This document shows positions 48,473-59,392 of a stretch of DNA of 64,000 nt, in pieces; positions within the stretch are counted from its first letter, which is position 1, and each line of letters opens with the position of its first letter. Source of the DNA: VRUE01 sp963774555 (lineage in GTDB: Bacteria > Actinomycetota > Thermoleophilia > Solirubrobacterales > 70-9); contig CAVZFL010000002.1 of assembly GCA_963774555.1 (NCBI GenBank), forward strand, positions 992,001 through 1,056,000, written 5' to 3'. The notes below the pieces were generated by a model. The model made no database searches and was not told the origin of the DNA. It saw only the letters and a program-made list of their open reading frames with translations. Position numbers and translations under genes: made by a program.

Positions 48473-49861
48473 TTAGGCCCATCGGCCTTCGGTTGGTGGA
48501 GCGTAGGGGGTGCCGGCGGGGTCGGGGGTGCCCTCGCGCCAGCGGCGGGACATGCTGCGCAGGACTAGGACTGCGATGGTGCCGATGGTGGCGTAGAGGA
48601 GGAGGACTAGGGCGAAGCTGAACCAGATGCCCTTGGCATCGGTCACCGCTTCGGAGGTGCGCATGTAGCCCTGCACGATCCAGGGCTGGCGGCCGACCTC
48701 GGTGACGATCCAACCGGCCCACAGCGCCAGCACGGCCCCGGCGCCGGAGACCGCGACGGCGCGAAGGAACCAGGGCGTCTTCGGGATCTCGCGGCGGCGC
48801 CACCAGACGAAGGCGAACCAGGCTGTGAGGGCGAGCAGGGCGGTGCCGATCCCGACCATGCCGTCGAAGGAGAGGTGCAGCAGGGTGTTGGCCGGCGGCC
48901 GTTCGTCGGGTGGGATGCTTTCCAGCCCGGTGACCTTGGTGTCGGCGTGGAAGCCGACGAGGAGGGAGTCGAGGTCGGGAATCGGAATCGCGCCCTTGAC
49001 CCCGCTCGAGGTGCAGATGCCACCGATGTACTCGGTCTGGTGACCGCCGGTCTTCTCGATGCACTCCATGCCGGCGAACTTGGCCGGCTGGTGGTCGGCG
49101 ACTTCGCGCGCCGCGGTGTCGCCGACGAAGAGCTGGATCGGCGTCGCGATGCAGGCGATCGTCAGTGGGATCAGCAGGCCGAGCCGGTGCAGGCGGTCGC
49201 GCCTGCCCTTGAGCATGCCGGCGGCGTAGATCGAGGCGACGAGGAAGCCGACCACCATGTAGGCGGCGAGGATCATGTGCGGCACCTCGTAGCCGGTCGC
49301 CGGGTTGATCAGGATCTTCAGCGGCTCGGTGTCGACGACCTTGCCGGCGGCGTCGAGGGTGAAGCCCTGCGGCTGGTTCATCCAGGAGTTGGCGGCAACC
49401 ACCGCGAAGGCGCCGCCGATGCCGGTTACGAACATCGGCACCCCCGACCAGAAGTGGGCCCAGCCGGAGAGCCGCTTCCAGCCGTAGAGGTAGATCGCCA
49501 GGAAGATCGCCTCGAGGAAGAAGAAGATGCCCTCGATCGCGAAGGCGATGCCGAAGGCCGAGCCGAAGCGGTCCATGAAGTGCGGCCAGAGCAGGCCGAA
49601 CTCGAAGCTCAGCACGGTGCCGGTGACGGCGCCGACGGCGAAGGTGACGGCCATCGCCTTCGACCAGCGCCGGGCCAGCTCCATCGCGTCGGCGTCGTCG
49701 CGTTTCAACGCGATGTAGTTGGCGACGAGGATCGTCGCCGGCAGGGCGACGCCGAGGCAGGAGAGGACGATGTGGAAGGCGAGGGTGAAGGCCATCTGCT
49801 CGCGGGCGGCGAGCAGATTGGACGCCGATGCCGCCAACGGAAGCGGGTCCAGCCAGGGCAT
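48473..49861 (-). CDS. cydA: Cytochrome bd oxidase subunit I
   Basis: A 462-residue protein with the heme-ligating His near the N-terminus (FTLAFHIVLSCLGVALPA), a quinol-binding Q loop of the short type, and conserved VGRQPWIVQGYMRTSEAV. Predicted nine membrane helices. It forms the quinol-oxidising, heme-bearing subunit of bd oxidase. It begins only 10 bp after pgi, which suggests a read-through transcript from the tkt-tal-pgi operon. No cydDC exporter genes are in the window. Confidence 0.95.
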   Translation of the reverse strand: MPWLDPLPLAASASNLLAAREQMAFTLAFHIVLSCLGVALPATILVANYIALKRDDADAMELARRWSKAMAVTFAVGAVTGTVLSFEFGLLWPHFMDRFGSAFGIAFAIEGIFFFLEAIFLAIYLYGWKRLSGWAHFWSGVPMFVTGIGGAFAVVAANSWMNQPQGFTLDAAGKVVDTEPLKILINPATGYEVPHMILAAYMVVGFLVASIYAAGMLKGRRDRLHRLGLLIPLTIACIATPIQLFVGDTAAREVADHQPAKFAGMECIEKTGGHQTEYIGGICTSSGVKGAIPIPDLDSLLVGFHADTKVTGLESIPPDERPPANTLLHLSFDGMVGIGTALLALTAWFAFVWWRRREIPKTPWFLRAVAVSGAGAVLALWAGWIVTEVGRQPWIVQGYMRTSEAVTDAKGIWFSFALVLLLYATIGTIAVLVLRSMSRRWREGTPDPAGTPYAPPTEGRWA

Positions 49862-49871
49862 GTCGGCGAGC

Positions 49872-51508
<1,637 letters not shown>

Positions 51509-51512
<4 letters not shown>

Positions 51513-52609
51513 GCCCGTGCCCCGACCTGCGACTCGATCGTCTTCAGCATCTCGTCCCAGGACTTGGCGAAGGCCTCCTTGCCCTCCTCCTGCAGCCGCT
51601 TGGCGAGGGCGTCGGCCGCGATCCCGGCACGCTCGAACTCCCTCAGGACCTCATCGGCGTCGCCGGCATCGGCCGGCACGGCGGCGCCGACCTTGCCGTG
51701 GTCGGCGAAGGCGTGCAGGGTCGGCTCGGGCATCGTGTTGACGGTGAAGGGCGAGGCGAAGCCCTCGATGTAGAGGGTGTCGGACGCTTCGGGGTCCTTG
51801 GTGCCCGTGCTGGCCCAGAGCAGGCGCTGGGGGCGCGTGCCCTCGTTCATCAGCCGTTGCATGCGCGGCGAGTCGAGCAGCTCGCGGTAGGCGCGGTAGG
51901 CGCGGAAGCCGATCGCGAGGCCGAGCCGGTTGTGCAGCTCGTCGGGCACCTCGCCGGTGACGGCAACGTCCCAGCGGCTCATGAAGATCGAGGCGACCGA
52001 GGCGACGTCGGCGCCACGCCCGGCCTCTATCCGCCGCTCGATTCCCTTCATGTAGGCGTCGGCCGCGGCGAGGTACTGCTCCGCGTCGAACAGCAGGGTG
52101 ACGTTGATCGGGATGCCGGCGAAGATCGACTCCTCGATCGCCGTCAGGCCGGCCTCGGTGCCGGGGATCTTGATGAAGAGGTTGTCGCGCTCCGCTTTGG
52201 CGTGCAGGGCGGCCGCCTCCTCGATCGTCGCCTCGGCGTCGTCGGCGATCAGCGGCGAGACCTCGAGCGAGCAGAAGCCGTCGACCCCGGCGGTGCGCTC
52301 GTGAACCGGCTTGAAGAGATCCGTGGCGTCGCGCAGGTCGGCGAGCGCCAGCTCGAAGAAGATGCGCTCGGTCGGCGTGGCGCCGATCCCCTGCTCGGGA
52401 ACCGCGCTGGCGCTGAGCTCGGCGATCTGCTCGTCGTAGGCGTCGCCGCCCGAGATCGCCTTGTCGAAGATCGTCGGGTTGGAGGTGAGGCCGGTGACCG
52501 AGAGCTCCTCGATGTAGCCGCGCAGGGTGCCGTCGGCGAGCATCGTGCGGGTGATGTTGTCGAGCCAGAGGCTCTGGCCCAGGTCGTGCAGTTCGGCGGT
52601 CGGCTTCAT
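51509..52609 (-). CDS. tal: Transaldolase
   Basis: A 366-residue transaldolase moving a dihydroxyacetone unit between sedoheptulose-7-P and glyceraldehyde-3-P. The N-terminal block has LWLDNITRTML and VTGLTSNPTIFDKAISG. The Schiff-base Lys is in the NLFIKIPGTEAGLTAIEE strand, and INVTLLFDAEQYL and RLLWASTGTKDP complete the active site. Coupled to tkt and pgi by 4-bp overlaps on both sides. Confidence 0.95.
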
Positions 52610-54648
52610 CTGAGCAGCTCCTTTGCGGCTTCGGCCACCCGGTCGGGGGTGAAGCCGAACTTGGTTTGGACGTCTTTCAACGGCGCCGAGGTGCCAAAGG
52701 TGTGCATCCCGATCTTGACGCCGCCTGACCCAACGTAGCGATCCCAGCCCAGCGTCGAGGCCTCCTCGATCGAGACCCGTGCGGTCACGCTCGGCGACAG
52801 CACCTGCGCCCGGTAGTCGGGGTCCTGGCGATCGAAGAGCTCGCAGCAGGGCATGCTGACCACGCGGGAGCGCACGCCGTCGGCGAGCAGCTCCTCGTGC
52901 GCGGAGAGGGCCAGCGCCACCTCGCTGCCGGTGGCGATCAGGATGACCTCGGGCTCGCCGCCATCGGCGTCGGCGAGCACGTAGGCGCCGCGGCGCAGAC
53001 CCTCGGCCGAGGCGTACCTCGTGCGGTCGAAGACGGGCACGTTCTGGCGGGTGAGGACCAGGGCGACGGGCTGGTGCGTGCGGTCGAGCGCCGCCCGCCA
53101 GGCCTCGGCGACCTCGTTGGCGTCGGCGGGACGGATCACGTCGAGGCCGGGGATCGCCCGCAGCGAGGCGAGCTGCTCGACCGGCTGGTGAGTCGGGCCG
53201 TCCTCGCCGAGGCCGATCGAGTCGTGGGTGAAGAGGTGGATCACCGGCAGCTCCATCAGGGCGGAGAGGCGGATCGCCGGCCGGGCGTAGTCGGAGAAGG
53301 TCAGGTAGGTCGACCAGAGCGGCCGCAGCTTGGTGAGCGAGAGGCCGTTGGAGATCGCCGCCGACTCGTGCTCGCGGATGCCGAAGTGGAGCTGGCGCCC
53401 GTCGTAGGCGCCGGGCTCGAAGTCCGTGGCGCCGTCGAAGGAGAGCCGGACCGAGGTCGAGTCGGTGAGGTCGGCGGAGCCGGCGAGCAGCCAGGGCAGG
53501 CGGGCGCCGATCGCGTTCTCGACCTGCTGCGAGGCCTTGCGGGTGGCAATCCCCTTCTCGTCGGCGTCGAAGAAGGGGATGTCGGCGTCCCAGCCCGCGG
53601 GCAGCTCGCGCTTCTGCTGCGCCTCGAACTCAGCGGCCAGCTCGGCGTTGTCCTTCGCGTAGTCGGCGAGCTTGCTCGCCCAGGCCGCCGAGAGCTCCGC
53701 CCCGCGCCTGCCGATCCCCTCGGCGAAATGCTCGCGCACGCCGTCGGGCACGAGGAACTGGGCGTCCTCGGGCCAGCCGTAGGCGCGCTTGGTCTCGCGC
53801 ACCTCCTCCTCACCCAGCGGCTCGCCGTGGGCGGCGGACGTATCGACCTTGTGCGGCGAGCCGTAGCCGATATGGCTGTCGACGATGATCAGCGTCGGCC
53901 GTCCCTCCTCGCCCTTGAACTCCTCGAAGGCGGTGGCGATCAGGTCGGTGTCGTTGGCGTCGCCGACCCGGGTGACGTTCCAGCCGTAGCCCATGAAGCG
54001 GGCAGCGACGTCGTCGTCGTAGGCGAGGTGGGTCTTGCCGTCAATCGTGATGTGGTTGTTGTCGTAGATCCAGCAGAGGTTGTCGAGCTTGAGGTGGCCG
54101 GCGAGCGAGGCGGCTTCGCCCGAGACCCCCTCCATCAGGCAGCCGTCGCCGGCGATCGCGTAGACGTCGAAGTCGAAGAGCTCGGCGCCGTAGCGGGCGC
54201 TCTGCCACTTGCCCGCGATCGCCATCCCGACCGAGGTGGCGACGCCCTGGCCAAGCGGCCCGGTGGTCGTCTCGACGCCCGAGGTCCAGCGGTACTCAGG
54301 GTGGCCGGGAGCGCGCGAGCCCAGCTGGCGGAAACCTTCGATGTCCCCCAGCGAGACTGCCGGGTCGCCGACGATCTCGTAGTCGGGGTCGACGGCCCTG
54401 ACCCCCGCCAGGTGCAGCAGCGAGTAGAGCAGCATCGAGGCGTGGCCGGCGGAGAGGACGAAGCGGTCGCGGCCGGGCCAGATCGGGTCGGCCGGGTCGA
54501 AGCGGAGGAAGCGCTGCCAGAGCGTGTAGGCGACCGGGGCCAGGGCCATCGGCGTCCCCGGGTGGCCCGAGTTGGCCTTCTGGATCGCGTCGATCGAGAG
54601 CGTGCGGATCGTGTTGATCGCGAGCTGGTCGATGTCGCGGTCGTTCAC
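52606..54648 (-). CDS. tkt: Transketolase
   Basis: A 680-residue thiamine-diphosphate enzyme. The ThDP/metal motif is GDGCLMEGVSGEAASLAGHL with the Asn in CWIYDNNHITIDG. The N-terminal His in IQKANSGHPGTPMALAP and the catalytic HDSIGLGEDGPTHQPVEQ block of the pyrimidine domain are present. It transfers two-carbon units in the non-oxidative pentose-phosphate pathway. First gene of the tkt-tal-pgi-cydA-cydB-HAD run, with a palindromic element just upstream. Confidence 0.96.
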   Translation of the reverse strand: MNDRDIDQLAINTIRTLSIDAIQKANSGHPGTPMALAPVAYTLWQRFLRFDPADPIWPGRDRFVLSAGHASMLLYSLLHLAGVRAVDPDYEIVGDPAVSLGDIEGFRQLGSRAPGHPEYRWTSGVETTTGPLGQGVATSVGMAIAGKWQSARYGAELFDFDVYAIAGDGCLMEGVSGEAASLAGHLKLDNLCWIYDNNHITIDGKTHLAYDDDVAARFMGYGWNVTRVGDANDTDLIATAFEEFKGEEGRPTLIIVDSHIGYGSPHKVDTSAAHGEPLGEEEVRETKRAYGWPEDAQFLVPDGVREHFAEGIGRRGAELSAAWASKLADYAKDNAELAAEFEAQQKRELPAGWDADIPFFDADEKGIATRKASQQVENAIGARLPWLLAGSADLTDSTSVRLSFDGATDFEPGAYDGRQLHFGIREHESAAISNGLSLTKLRPLWSTYLTFSDYARPAIRLSALMELPVIHLFTHDSIGLGEDGPTHQPVEQLASLRAIPGLDVIRPADANEVAEAWRAALDRTHQPVALVLTRQNVPVFDRTRYASAEGLRRGAYVLADADGGEPEVILIATGSEVALALSAHEELLADGVRSRVVSMPCCELFDRQDPDYRAQVLSPSVTARVSIEEASTLGWDRYVGSGGVKIGMHTFGTSAPLKDVQTKFGFTPDRVAEAAKELLR

Positions 54649-54666
54649 TGGGTCGATCCTAGGCGG

Positions 54667-54783
54667 GAGCCGGTTCCGGGGAGGGGTTTCACTTAACTTT
54701 TTCGGTGGGGAGTTGGCGGGCTGGCGCCTCTGGGCTCACGACGAAAAAGTACAAGACGTTCCACCCCTCCCCGGAACCGGCTC
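54667..54783. repeat. Long inverted repeat upstream of tkt
   Basis: Twenty-base perfect arms (54667-54686 and 54764-54783, beginning GAGCCGGTTCC and ending GGAACCGGCTC) enclose a second inverted pair ACTTTTTCG/CGAAAAAGT. It lies between the kinase stop and the tkt start and could be a cruciform, terminator or REP-like unit. Confidence 0.8.
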
Positions 54784-54785
54784 GA

Positions 54786-56608
54786 TCAAGGTTCGATCCG
54801 GGTGATCGTGCCGTCGCCATTGTTGGCTACCCAGACGGCTTCGGGGCCAACCACTACTGCGCCGGGCTTGGGGCCAACCCTGATTGGTCCGCCAATCACC
54901 TCTCCGGTGGCGAGGTCGAGGCGGGTGATGGAGTCGTCGCTTGCGGTCGCGACCCAGACGGCTTCGGTGCCGGCGTCGATGCCGCCGGGCTGTTCGCCCA
55001 CCTGGATCGGGTCGCCGAGGATCGAGTGGGTTGCCGGGTCGATGCGGGTGACGGTGGTCGAGCGGCCGTTGGCGACCCAGACCAGGCCGTGTCCGACTGT
55101 TACCCCGGCGGGGCCGCGACCGGCGAGGATCGGCGGGTCGACCGACATCGTGCCGAGGTCGATCCGGCGCACGGTTGCCGTCGAGGCGCTGCTGACCCAG
55201 AGGCCGCCGGCACCGGTTGCGAGGCGCAGCGGCGTCGCGTGCGGAGCGAGGCCGCGCCTGATGATCCGCGCTCCCTGCGCCGTCGATCGCGGTGATGCCC
55301 GCCCCCTCCTCGTCGGCGACCCAGATCCGGCCGCCGCCGGAGACGATCGCGCCGGGCCTGCCACCGACGGGAATCCGCGCGGTCACCTTCCCCGCCGGAT
55401 CGATGCGCAGGACCTCGCCGGTCTCGGGATTCGTCACCCAGATCGAAGCCCGCGCCAATGGTCACCCCCGACACCCCTCGTCCGACCCGCCACTTCGAGA
55501 TCACCTTTCGGGTGCGGGAGTCGATCCCGGAGAGGGTGCCGTCTGCGGCGCTGGTGACCCAAACGGTTCTCGGGCCGACTGCAAGCCGCAGCGGCGGATC
55601 TCCAACCGCGACCGGGTCCGAGACCGAGACCCCGTCCCCGCCGAAAAGGCTCAGGGCGAGGACGACCAGACCGATGACGACGCCGAAGCCTCCCAGGAAC
55701 CAGAAAAGGAAGAAGCTGCCAATCGGGCGGCGCCAACGGCTCAGCCCGACGCCATCGGCATCCCCGCCACCGAGGCGCACGGTCGGCTGCTCCCGCGGCC
55801 CCGCCAGAACCTGGGTCGCCGCCGGCGTCGCCCCCTCCCGCTCCTCCGCCGCGGCGATCAGTTCGCCGGCGGTGCGGAAGCGCTCGCTCGGGTCTTTCGA
55901 GACCGCCCGCTCGATCACCGCGTCGATCCCGCGCGGCATCTCCGGCTCGGTGTCGGACTCCTTGCGGGCGAAGGGGGCGATCCCGGTCAGCGCCTCGTAG
56001 AGCACGCAGCCGAGCGCGTAGACGTCGGCCGCCGGGCCGACCCGCTCGCCGCGCCACTGCTCGGGCGCCATGTACTCGACCGTGCCGACGATCGAGGCGC
56101 CGCTGCCTGGACCGGGACCGGTTTCCGCGTAGGCCTTGGCGAGGCCGAAGTCCGAGAGGTAGGCACGCTCGCCGTCGACGAGGATGTTGTGCGGCTTGAC
56201 GTCGCGGTGAACGATGCCGGCGGCGTGGGCGGCGTCCAGGGCTTCGGCGATCTGCTTCAGCAGCGCCAGCGCCCGGTCGGGCGCCAGCGACCCTTCGCGC
56301 GCGATCAGCCGGCGCAGGTCACCGCCTTCGACCAGGCGCATGGCGACGATCAGCTCGCCGTCCTCCTCGCGGGCGTCGTAGACGGGGACGACGCTGGGGT
56401 GGTCGAGGCTGGCGGCGAGCCGCGACTCGCGCAGGAAGCGCTCGCGGAAGCCCTCCTGGTCGACCAGCTCGCGGGCGATCACCTTCAGCGCCACCGGGCG
56501 GTCAAGCGCCAGCTGGGTCGCCCGGTAGACGACGCCCATGCCGCCGCGGGCGATCAGCGAGTCGATGCGGTAGCCGGCGAGCACGGAGCCGATAGCGGGG
56601 TCTGCCAC
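54786..56608 (-). pseudogene. Ser/Thr protein kinase with extracytoplasmic propeller, frame-broken
   Basis: The N-terminal kinase is complete: ARGGMGVVYRA glycine loop, Lys42 in VALKVIARE, catalytic GIVHRDVKPHNIL (134-146), SDFGLAKAY and VEYMAPEQWRGE. A membrane helix (FFLFWFLGGFGVVIGLVVLA) follows. The sensor domain is a YVTN/NHL-like propeller whose blades continue in a second frame (ASIWVTNPETGEVLRIDPAG) after one extra base near 55455, and in a third (GLWVSSASTATVRRIDLGTM) after another near 55265. Both shifts are one base the same way, so either the receptor is broken or the assembly has indels. The kinase itself could still be made. Confidence 0.8.
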
Positions 56609-56637
56609 GCGGCGGTTATACAGCCGCGGTGAGACGA

Positions 56638-56666
56638 AGGGGCCCCCTCTGGACGAGGGGGCCCCT
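56638..56666. terminator. GC-rich hairpin between kinase and TolB-like gene
   Basis: A 12-bp perfect stem AGGGGCCCCCTC/GAGGGGGCCCCT with a 5-base loop. No T-run. It separates the TolB-like stop from the kinase start, so it may insulate the two leftward genes. Confidence 0.55.
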
Positions 56667-56688
56667 ACCGCTGGAGCCGGGGGGAGTC

Positions 56689-57768
56689 CTAGCGCCGCAC
56701 CGGCTGCCAGGTGATCACGGGACCGATCGTCGCCGCGACCGAGCCGCTTTCCAGGGGGAAGCCCTGGGCCAGCTCGGAGCTACGGCGGGTGGCGACGTCG
56801 ATCGCGGAGAGCGACTCGGCTTCCTCGGTGGCGACGAAGGCCGCGACCTTGCGCCCGTCGGAGGAGAAGACCGAGTTGGTGGCCGAGTTGTCGGCGACCT
56901 CGCTCAGCTTGTGGGCACGACCGGGGCCGATCTTCTTCACCCAGAGGCCCTGGTCGCGGCGGAAGAGCAGCAGCTGTGCTCCCGGTGCCACGTCTTCGAC
57001 GAACGACGAGCCGGCGCCCGCGACCTGCACGCGGACGTTGCTGCCGTTGCGCCGCATCGTGAAGATGTCGGCGTATGCACCCGGGCCTTCGCCGCTCTGG
57101 CCGCGGCTGAAGACGATCCCACCCTTGAAGTAGCGGGGCGAGAACTCGTCGATGTGACCGGTCTTGGTCAGCCGGGCCAGGCCGGCTCCGGCGCTCCGCA
57201 CCGAGTAGACGTCGTCGGCGAAGCCGCCGCCGGTCTCGGGAACGCTGCGGACGAAGGCGATCGTTTTCCCGTCAGGGGAGAACGAGGCCTCGTGCTCGTC
57301 GTAGCCACTGGTGACCAGCGGGCGGGCGCTGCCACCGAGGTTGACCCGGTAGAGATCGCGCAGGGCGCCTTCGGAGGCGGCCCGCTCGAAGACGACGTAG
57401 TGGCCGTCGGGCGAGAACTGCGGGCGGCCGTCGACCTCCGGCCCGGAGGTCAGCTTGTGCTGGCCGGTCCCGTCGGCGCGCATCGACCAGACGTCGCCTT
57501 CGCGGACGAAGGCAATCTTGCGCCCGTCGGCGGAGAAGTCGGGTTCGGTGTCTGCCGGGTTCTCGGTCAGCTGGTTGAGATGGCCGTCCTTGGCGGCGTA
57601 GAGGCCGCCTTCGGCTTTTTCGACCGTGCCGGTTGCGGTTTTTTCGCTCGAGGCGATCGCCCGTGAGAAGACGACCGCACCCGAGGAACCTGCGGCGGCG
57701 GCACTTCCGACCGGAAGCAGCGCCAGGGCGAGGACGGTGAGTAGGAACTTGATCGAACGGTTGAGCAT
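56689..57768 (-). CDS. Secreted TolB-like beta-propeller protein
   Basis: The start at 57768 is chosen because AAAGGGGAG precedes it. A signal peptide (FLLTVLALALLPVGSAAAA) leads six WD40-like PD40 blades: PDFSADGRKIAFVREGDVWS, PQFSPDGHYVVFERA, ASFSPDGKTIAFVRSVPETG and others. It shares its design with the periplasmic propeller of TolB and with kinase sensor domains. It is located next to a propeller-bearing kinase. Function is not clear: perhaps a ligand-binding envelope protein. Confidence 0.85.
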   Translation of the reverse strand: MLNRSIKFLLTVLALALLPVGSAAAAGSSGAVVFSRAIASSEKTATGTVEKAEGGLYAAKDGHLNQLTENPADTEPDFSADGRKIAFVREGDVWSMRADGTGQHKLTSGPEVDGRPQFSPDGHYVVFERAASEGALRDLYRVNLGGSARPLVTSGYDEHEASFSPDGKTIAFVRSVPETGGGFADDVYSVRSAGAGLARLTKTGHIDEFSPRYFKGGIVFSRGQSGEGPGAYADIFTMRRNGSNVRVQVAGAGSSFVEDVAPGAQLLLFRRDQGLWVKKIGPGRAHKLSEVADNSATNSVFSSDGRKVAAFVATEEAESLSAIDVATRRSSELAQGFPLESGSVAATIGPVITWQPVRR

Positions 57769-57879
57769 CGGACTCCCCTTTCGGGTGGATTGCATTTGCT
57801 CAACCGATGCTCCGGGACGCAGGCGTGCGCGAAAACGACGTCCGTGTCGCCAACCGGGCCACGTTTGACCCGGGTCGGG

Positions 57880-57976
57880 CCGCGGGTGGGCGGCGCCCCT
57901 CGCCCTGACAAACGGCGCCCTAATGAGGGCGCCGTTTTGAGTATCCGCCAGTTCGAGGGGCGCCGCCCACCCGCGG
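57880..57976. repeat. Nested palindrome: 23-bp arms around a terminator hairpin
   Basis: Outer arms of 23 bp (57880-57902 and 57954-57976, with CCGCGGGTGGGC at one end) are perfect inverted repeats. Between them a second hairpin AACGGCGCCCT/AGGGCGCCGTT (57911-57936) is followed by TTGAG and could terminate transcription. The right arm touches the FHA stop codon. Confidence 0.85.
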
Positions 57977-57977
57977 C

Positions 57978-58562
57978 TCAGGCGCGGTCAAGACCCAGTT
58001 CGAGAATGCGGGCAGCTATTTGGCGTGGCCGGTCGCGGCCAGCATCGCCTGGGATCTCCAGCTTGATGGCGAGTGCATCCAGGCGGCGTTGGGCGGTGCG
58101 CTCGCTGATGTGGAGAGCTTCGGCCAGCTCGGCGCGGGTGGCAGGGCGGCCGGCGAAGGCACCTTCGCTGCGGTAAGGGGCGACGAGGGCAACCGCCGTG
58201 GCCCGCTCCTCTTCGGTGAGGGCGACGGAGGGCGCCGACGCCGCAACGGTTCCCCCCGCCCGCCCGGGAACCGGATCGGAGACTTCGAGCCGGTGGTCGC
58301 CGACGAGGAGTGTGTCGCCGTCGCGCAGCCGGCGCGGCCGGTCGAGCGGCTCGCCGTTCAGCGCCGTGCCGTTGCGGCTATCGAGGTCGGTCGCCATCAG
58401 CACCCCACCCCGGCTCTCGATCTCGAGGTGGTGCCAGGAGACCGCCTCGTCCTCGATCGGCAGATCCGCCTCCGGGTCGCGCCCGACGACGGTGCGCTCG
58501 CCCGAGAGCGCCACCGACCGCGGCTCACCACCCTCCCCCGTCAACCAGATCCGCGCGTCCAT
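57978..58562 (-). CDS. FHA-domain protein with C-terminal helix-turn-helix
   Basis: A 194-residue protein. Residues 1-95 are an FHA phosphothreonine-binding domain: VVGRDPEADLPIEDEAVSWH (Gly-Arg and Ser-x-x-His) and DLDSRNGTALNGEPLDRP. Residues 112-185 are a helix-turn-helix (RAELAEALHISERTAQRRLD). It would read Ser/Thr kinase signals, so the neighbouring kinase is a possible partner, and convert phosphorylation to transcription control. Divergent from rpiA with two REP-like units between. Confidence 0.87.
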   Translation of the reverse strand: MDARIWLTGEGGEPRSVALSGERTVVGRDPEADLPIEDEAVSWHHLEIESRGGVLMATDLDSRNGTALNGEPLDRPRRLRDGDTLLVGDHRLEVSDPVPGRAGGTVAASAPSVALTEEERATAVALVAPYRSEGAFAGRPATRAELAEALHISERTAQRRLDALAIKLEIPGDAGRDRPRQIAARILELGLDRA

Positions 58563-58584
58563 CGCTCGCGAGCATAGATCGACC

Positions 58585-58632
58585 CAGGTGCAACGCTTTG
58601 TCCACCTCCCAGGGGGAAAAGACGTTGCACCC
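58585..58632. repeat. REP-like palindrome, GGTGCAACG family, copy 2
   Basis: CAGGTGCAACGCTTTGTCC faces GGGGAAAAGACGTTGCACC as an imperfect inverted repeat. It is the closest relative of copy 3, 26 bp away. Confidence 0.75.
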
Positions 58633-58657
58633 CGGTGGGGCTGGACTCACATAGCCT

Positions 58658-58705
58658 CGGTGTAACGTCTTATCCACCCCACAGGAGGACAAAGCGTTGC
58701 ACCTG
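58658..58705. repeat. REP-like palindrome, GGTGCAACG family, copy 3
   Basis: CGGTGTAACGTCTTATCC faces GGACAAAGCGTTGCACCTG. Together with copy 2 it fills the FHA-rpiA promoter gap. Confidence 0.75.
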
Positions 58706-58724
58706 CGCGGGTAGAGTGGTGGCG

Positions 58725-59375
58725 GTGAGCGGGGCGGACGAGGAGAAGCGAATCGCGGCTGAGGCGGCGGCGGAGCTGGTCGAGGACGGGATGACGGTGG
58801 GGCTGGGGACGGGATCGACCGTTGCCTTTCTGCTGCCGGCGATCGCGGCCCGGGGGCTGAGCGGGATTCGGTGCGTGGCGACCTCGGTTGCAACCGAGGA
58901 GCAGGCGCGCTCGCTGGGCATCCCGGTCGAGGAGTTCAGCGAGCTGCAGCGGCTCGACATCGCGATCGACGGCACCGACCAGGTCACCCCCGACGGCTGG
59001 CTGATCAAGGGCGGCGGCGGCGCCCACCTGCGCGAGAAGATCGTCGCCGCGGCGGCGGAGCGCTTCGTCGTCATCGCCGACTCGAGCAAGCCGGTCGACG
59101 TGCTGAGCGCACCGGTGCCGCTGGAGCTCTTCGCCTTCGGCCTCAGCTCGACTCTGTCCCGGCTCGGGCCCGAGGTCGCGCTGCGCGAGGTCCCTCGCAG
59201 CCCGGACGACGGCGTGATCGCCGACTACCGCGGCGAGATCGACGATCCCGCCGCCCTCGCCGCCCGCCTCGAGGCCGACCCGGGCGTCGCCGCCCACGGC
59301 CTCTTCGGGCCGGATATGGTGAGCGCGGTGCTGGTGGGGGCCGGAGGCACCGTCGAACGCTTGACCCTGAGCTGA
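58725..59375 (+). CDS. rpiA: Ribose-5-phosphate isomerase A
   Basis: A 216-residue RpiA from the GTG at 58725 (GTGs at 58716 and 58719 are alternatives). It interconverts ribose-5-P and ribulose-5-P. The phosphate site is GLGTGSTVAFLLPA, the catalytic segment DIAIDGTDQVTPDGWLIKGG and the Lys/Glu patch AHLREKIVAAAAERFVVIAD. Followed by an FAD oxidase 17 bp on. Transcription must cross REP-like units. Confidence 0.95.
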   Translation: MSGADEEKRIAAEAAAELVEDGMTVGLGTGSTVAFLLPAIAARGLSGIRCVATSVATEEQARSLGIPVEEFSELQRLDIAIDGTDQVTPDGWLIKGGGGAHLREKIVAAAAERFVVIADSSKPVDVLSAPVPLELFAFGLSSTLSRLGPEVALREVPRSPDDGVIADYRGEIDDPAALAARLEADPGVAAHGLFGPDMVSAVLVGAGGTVERLTLS

Positions 59376-59392
59376 ACACGGAGGTTCCACGC

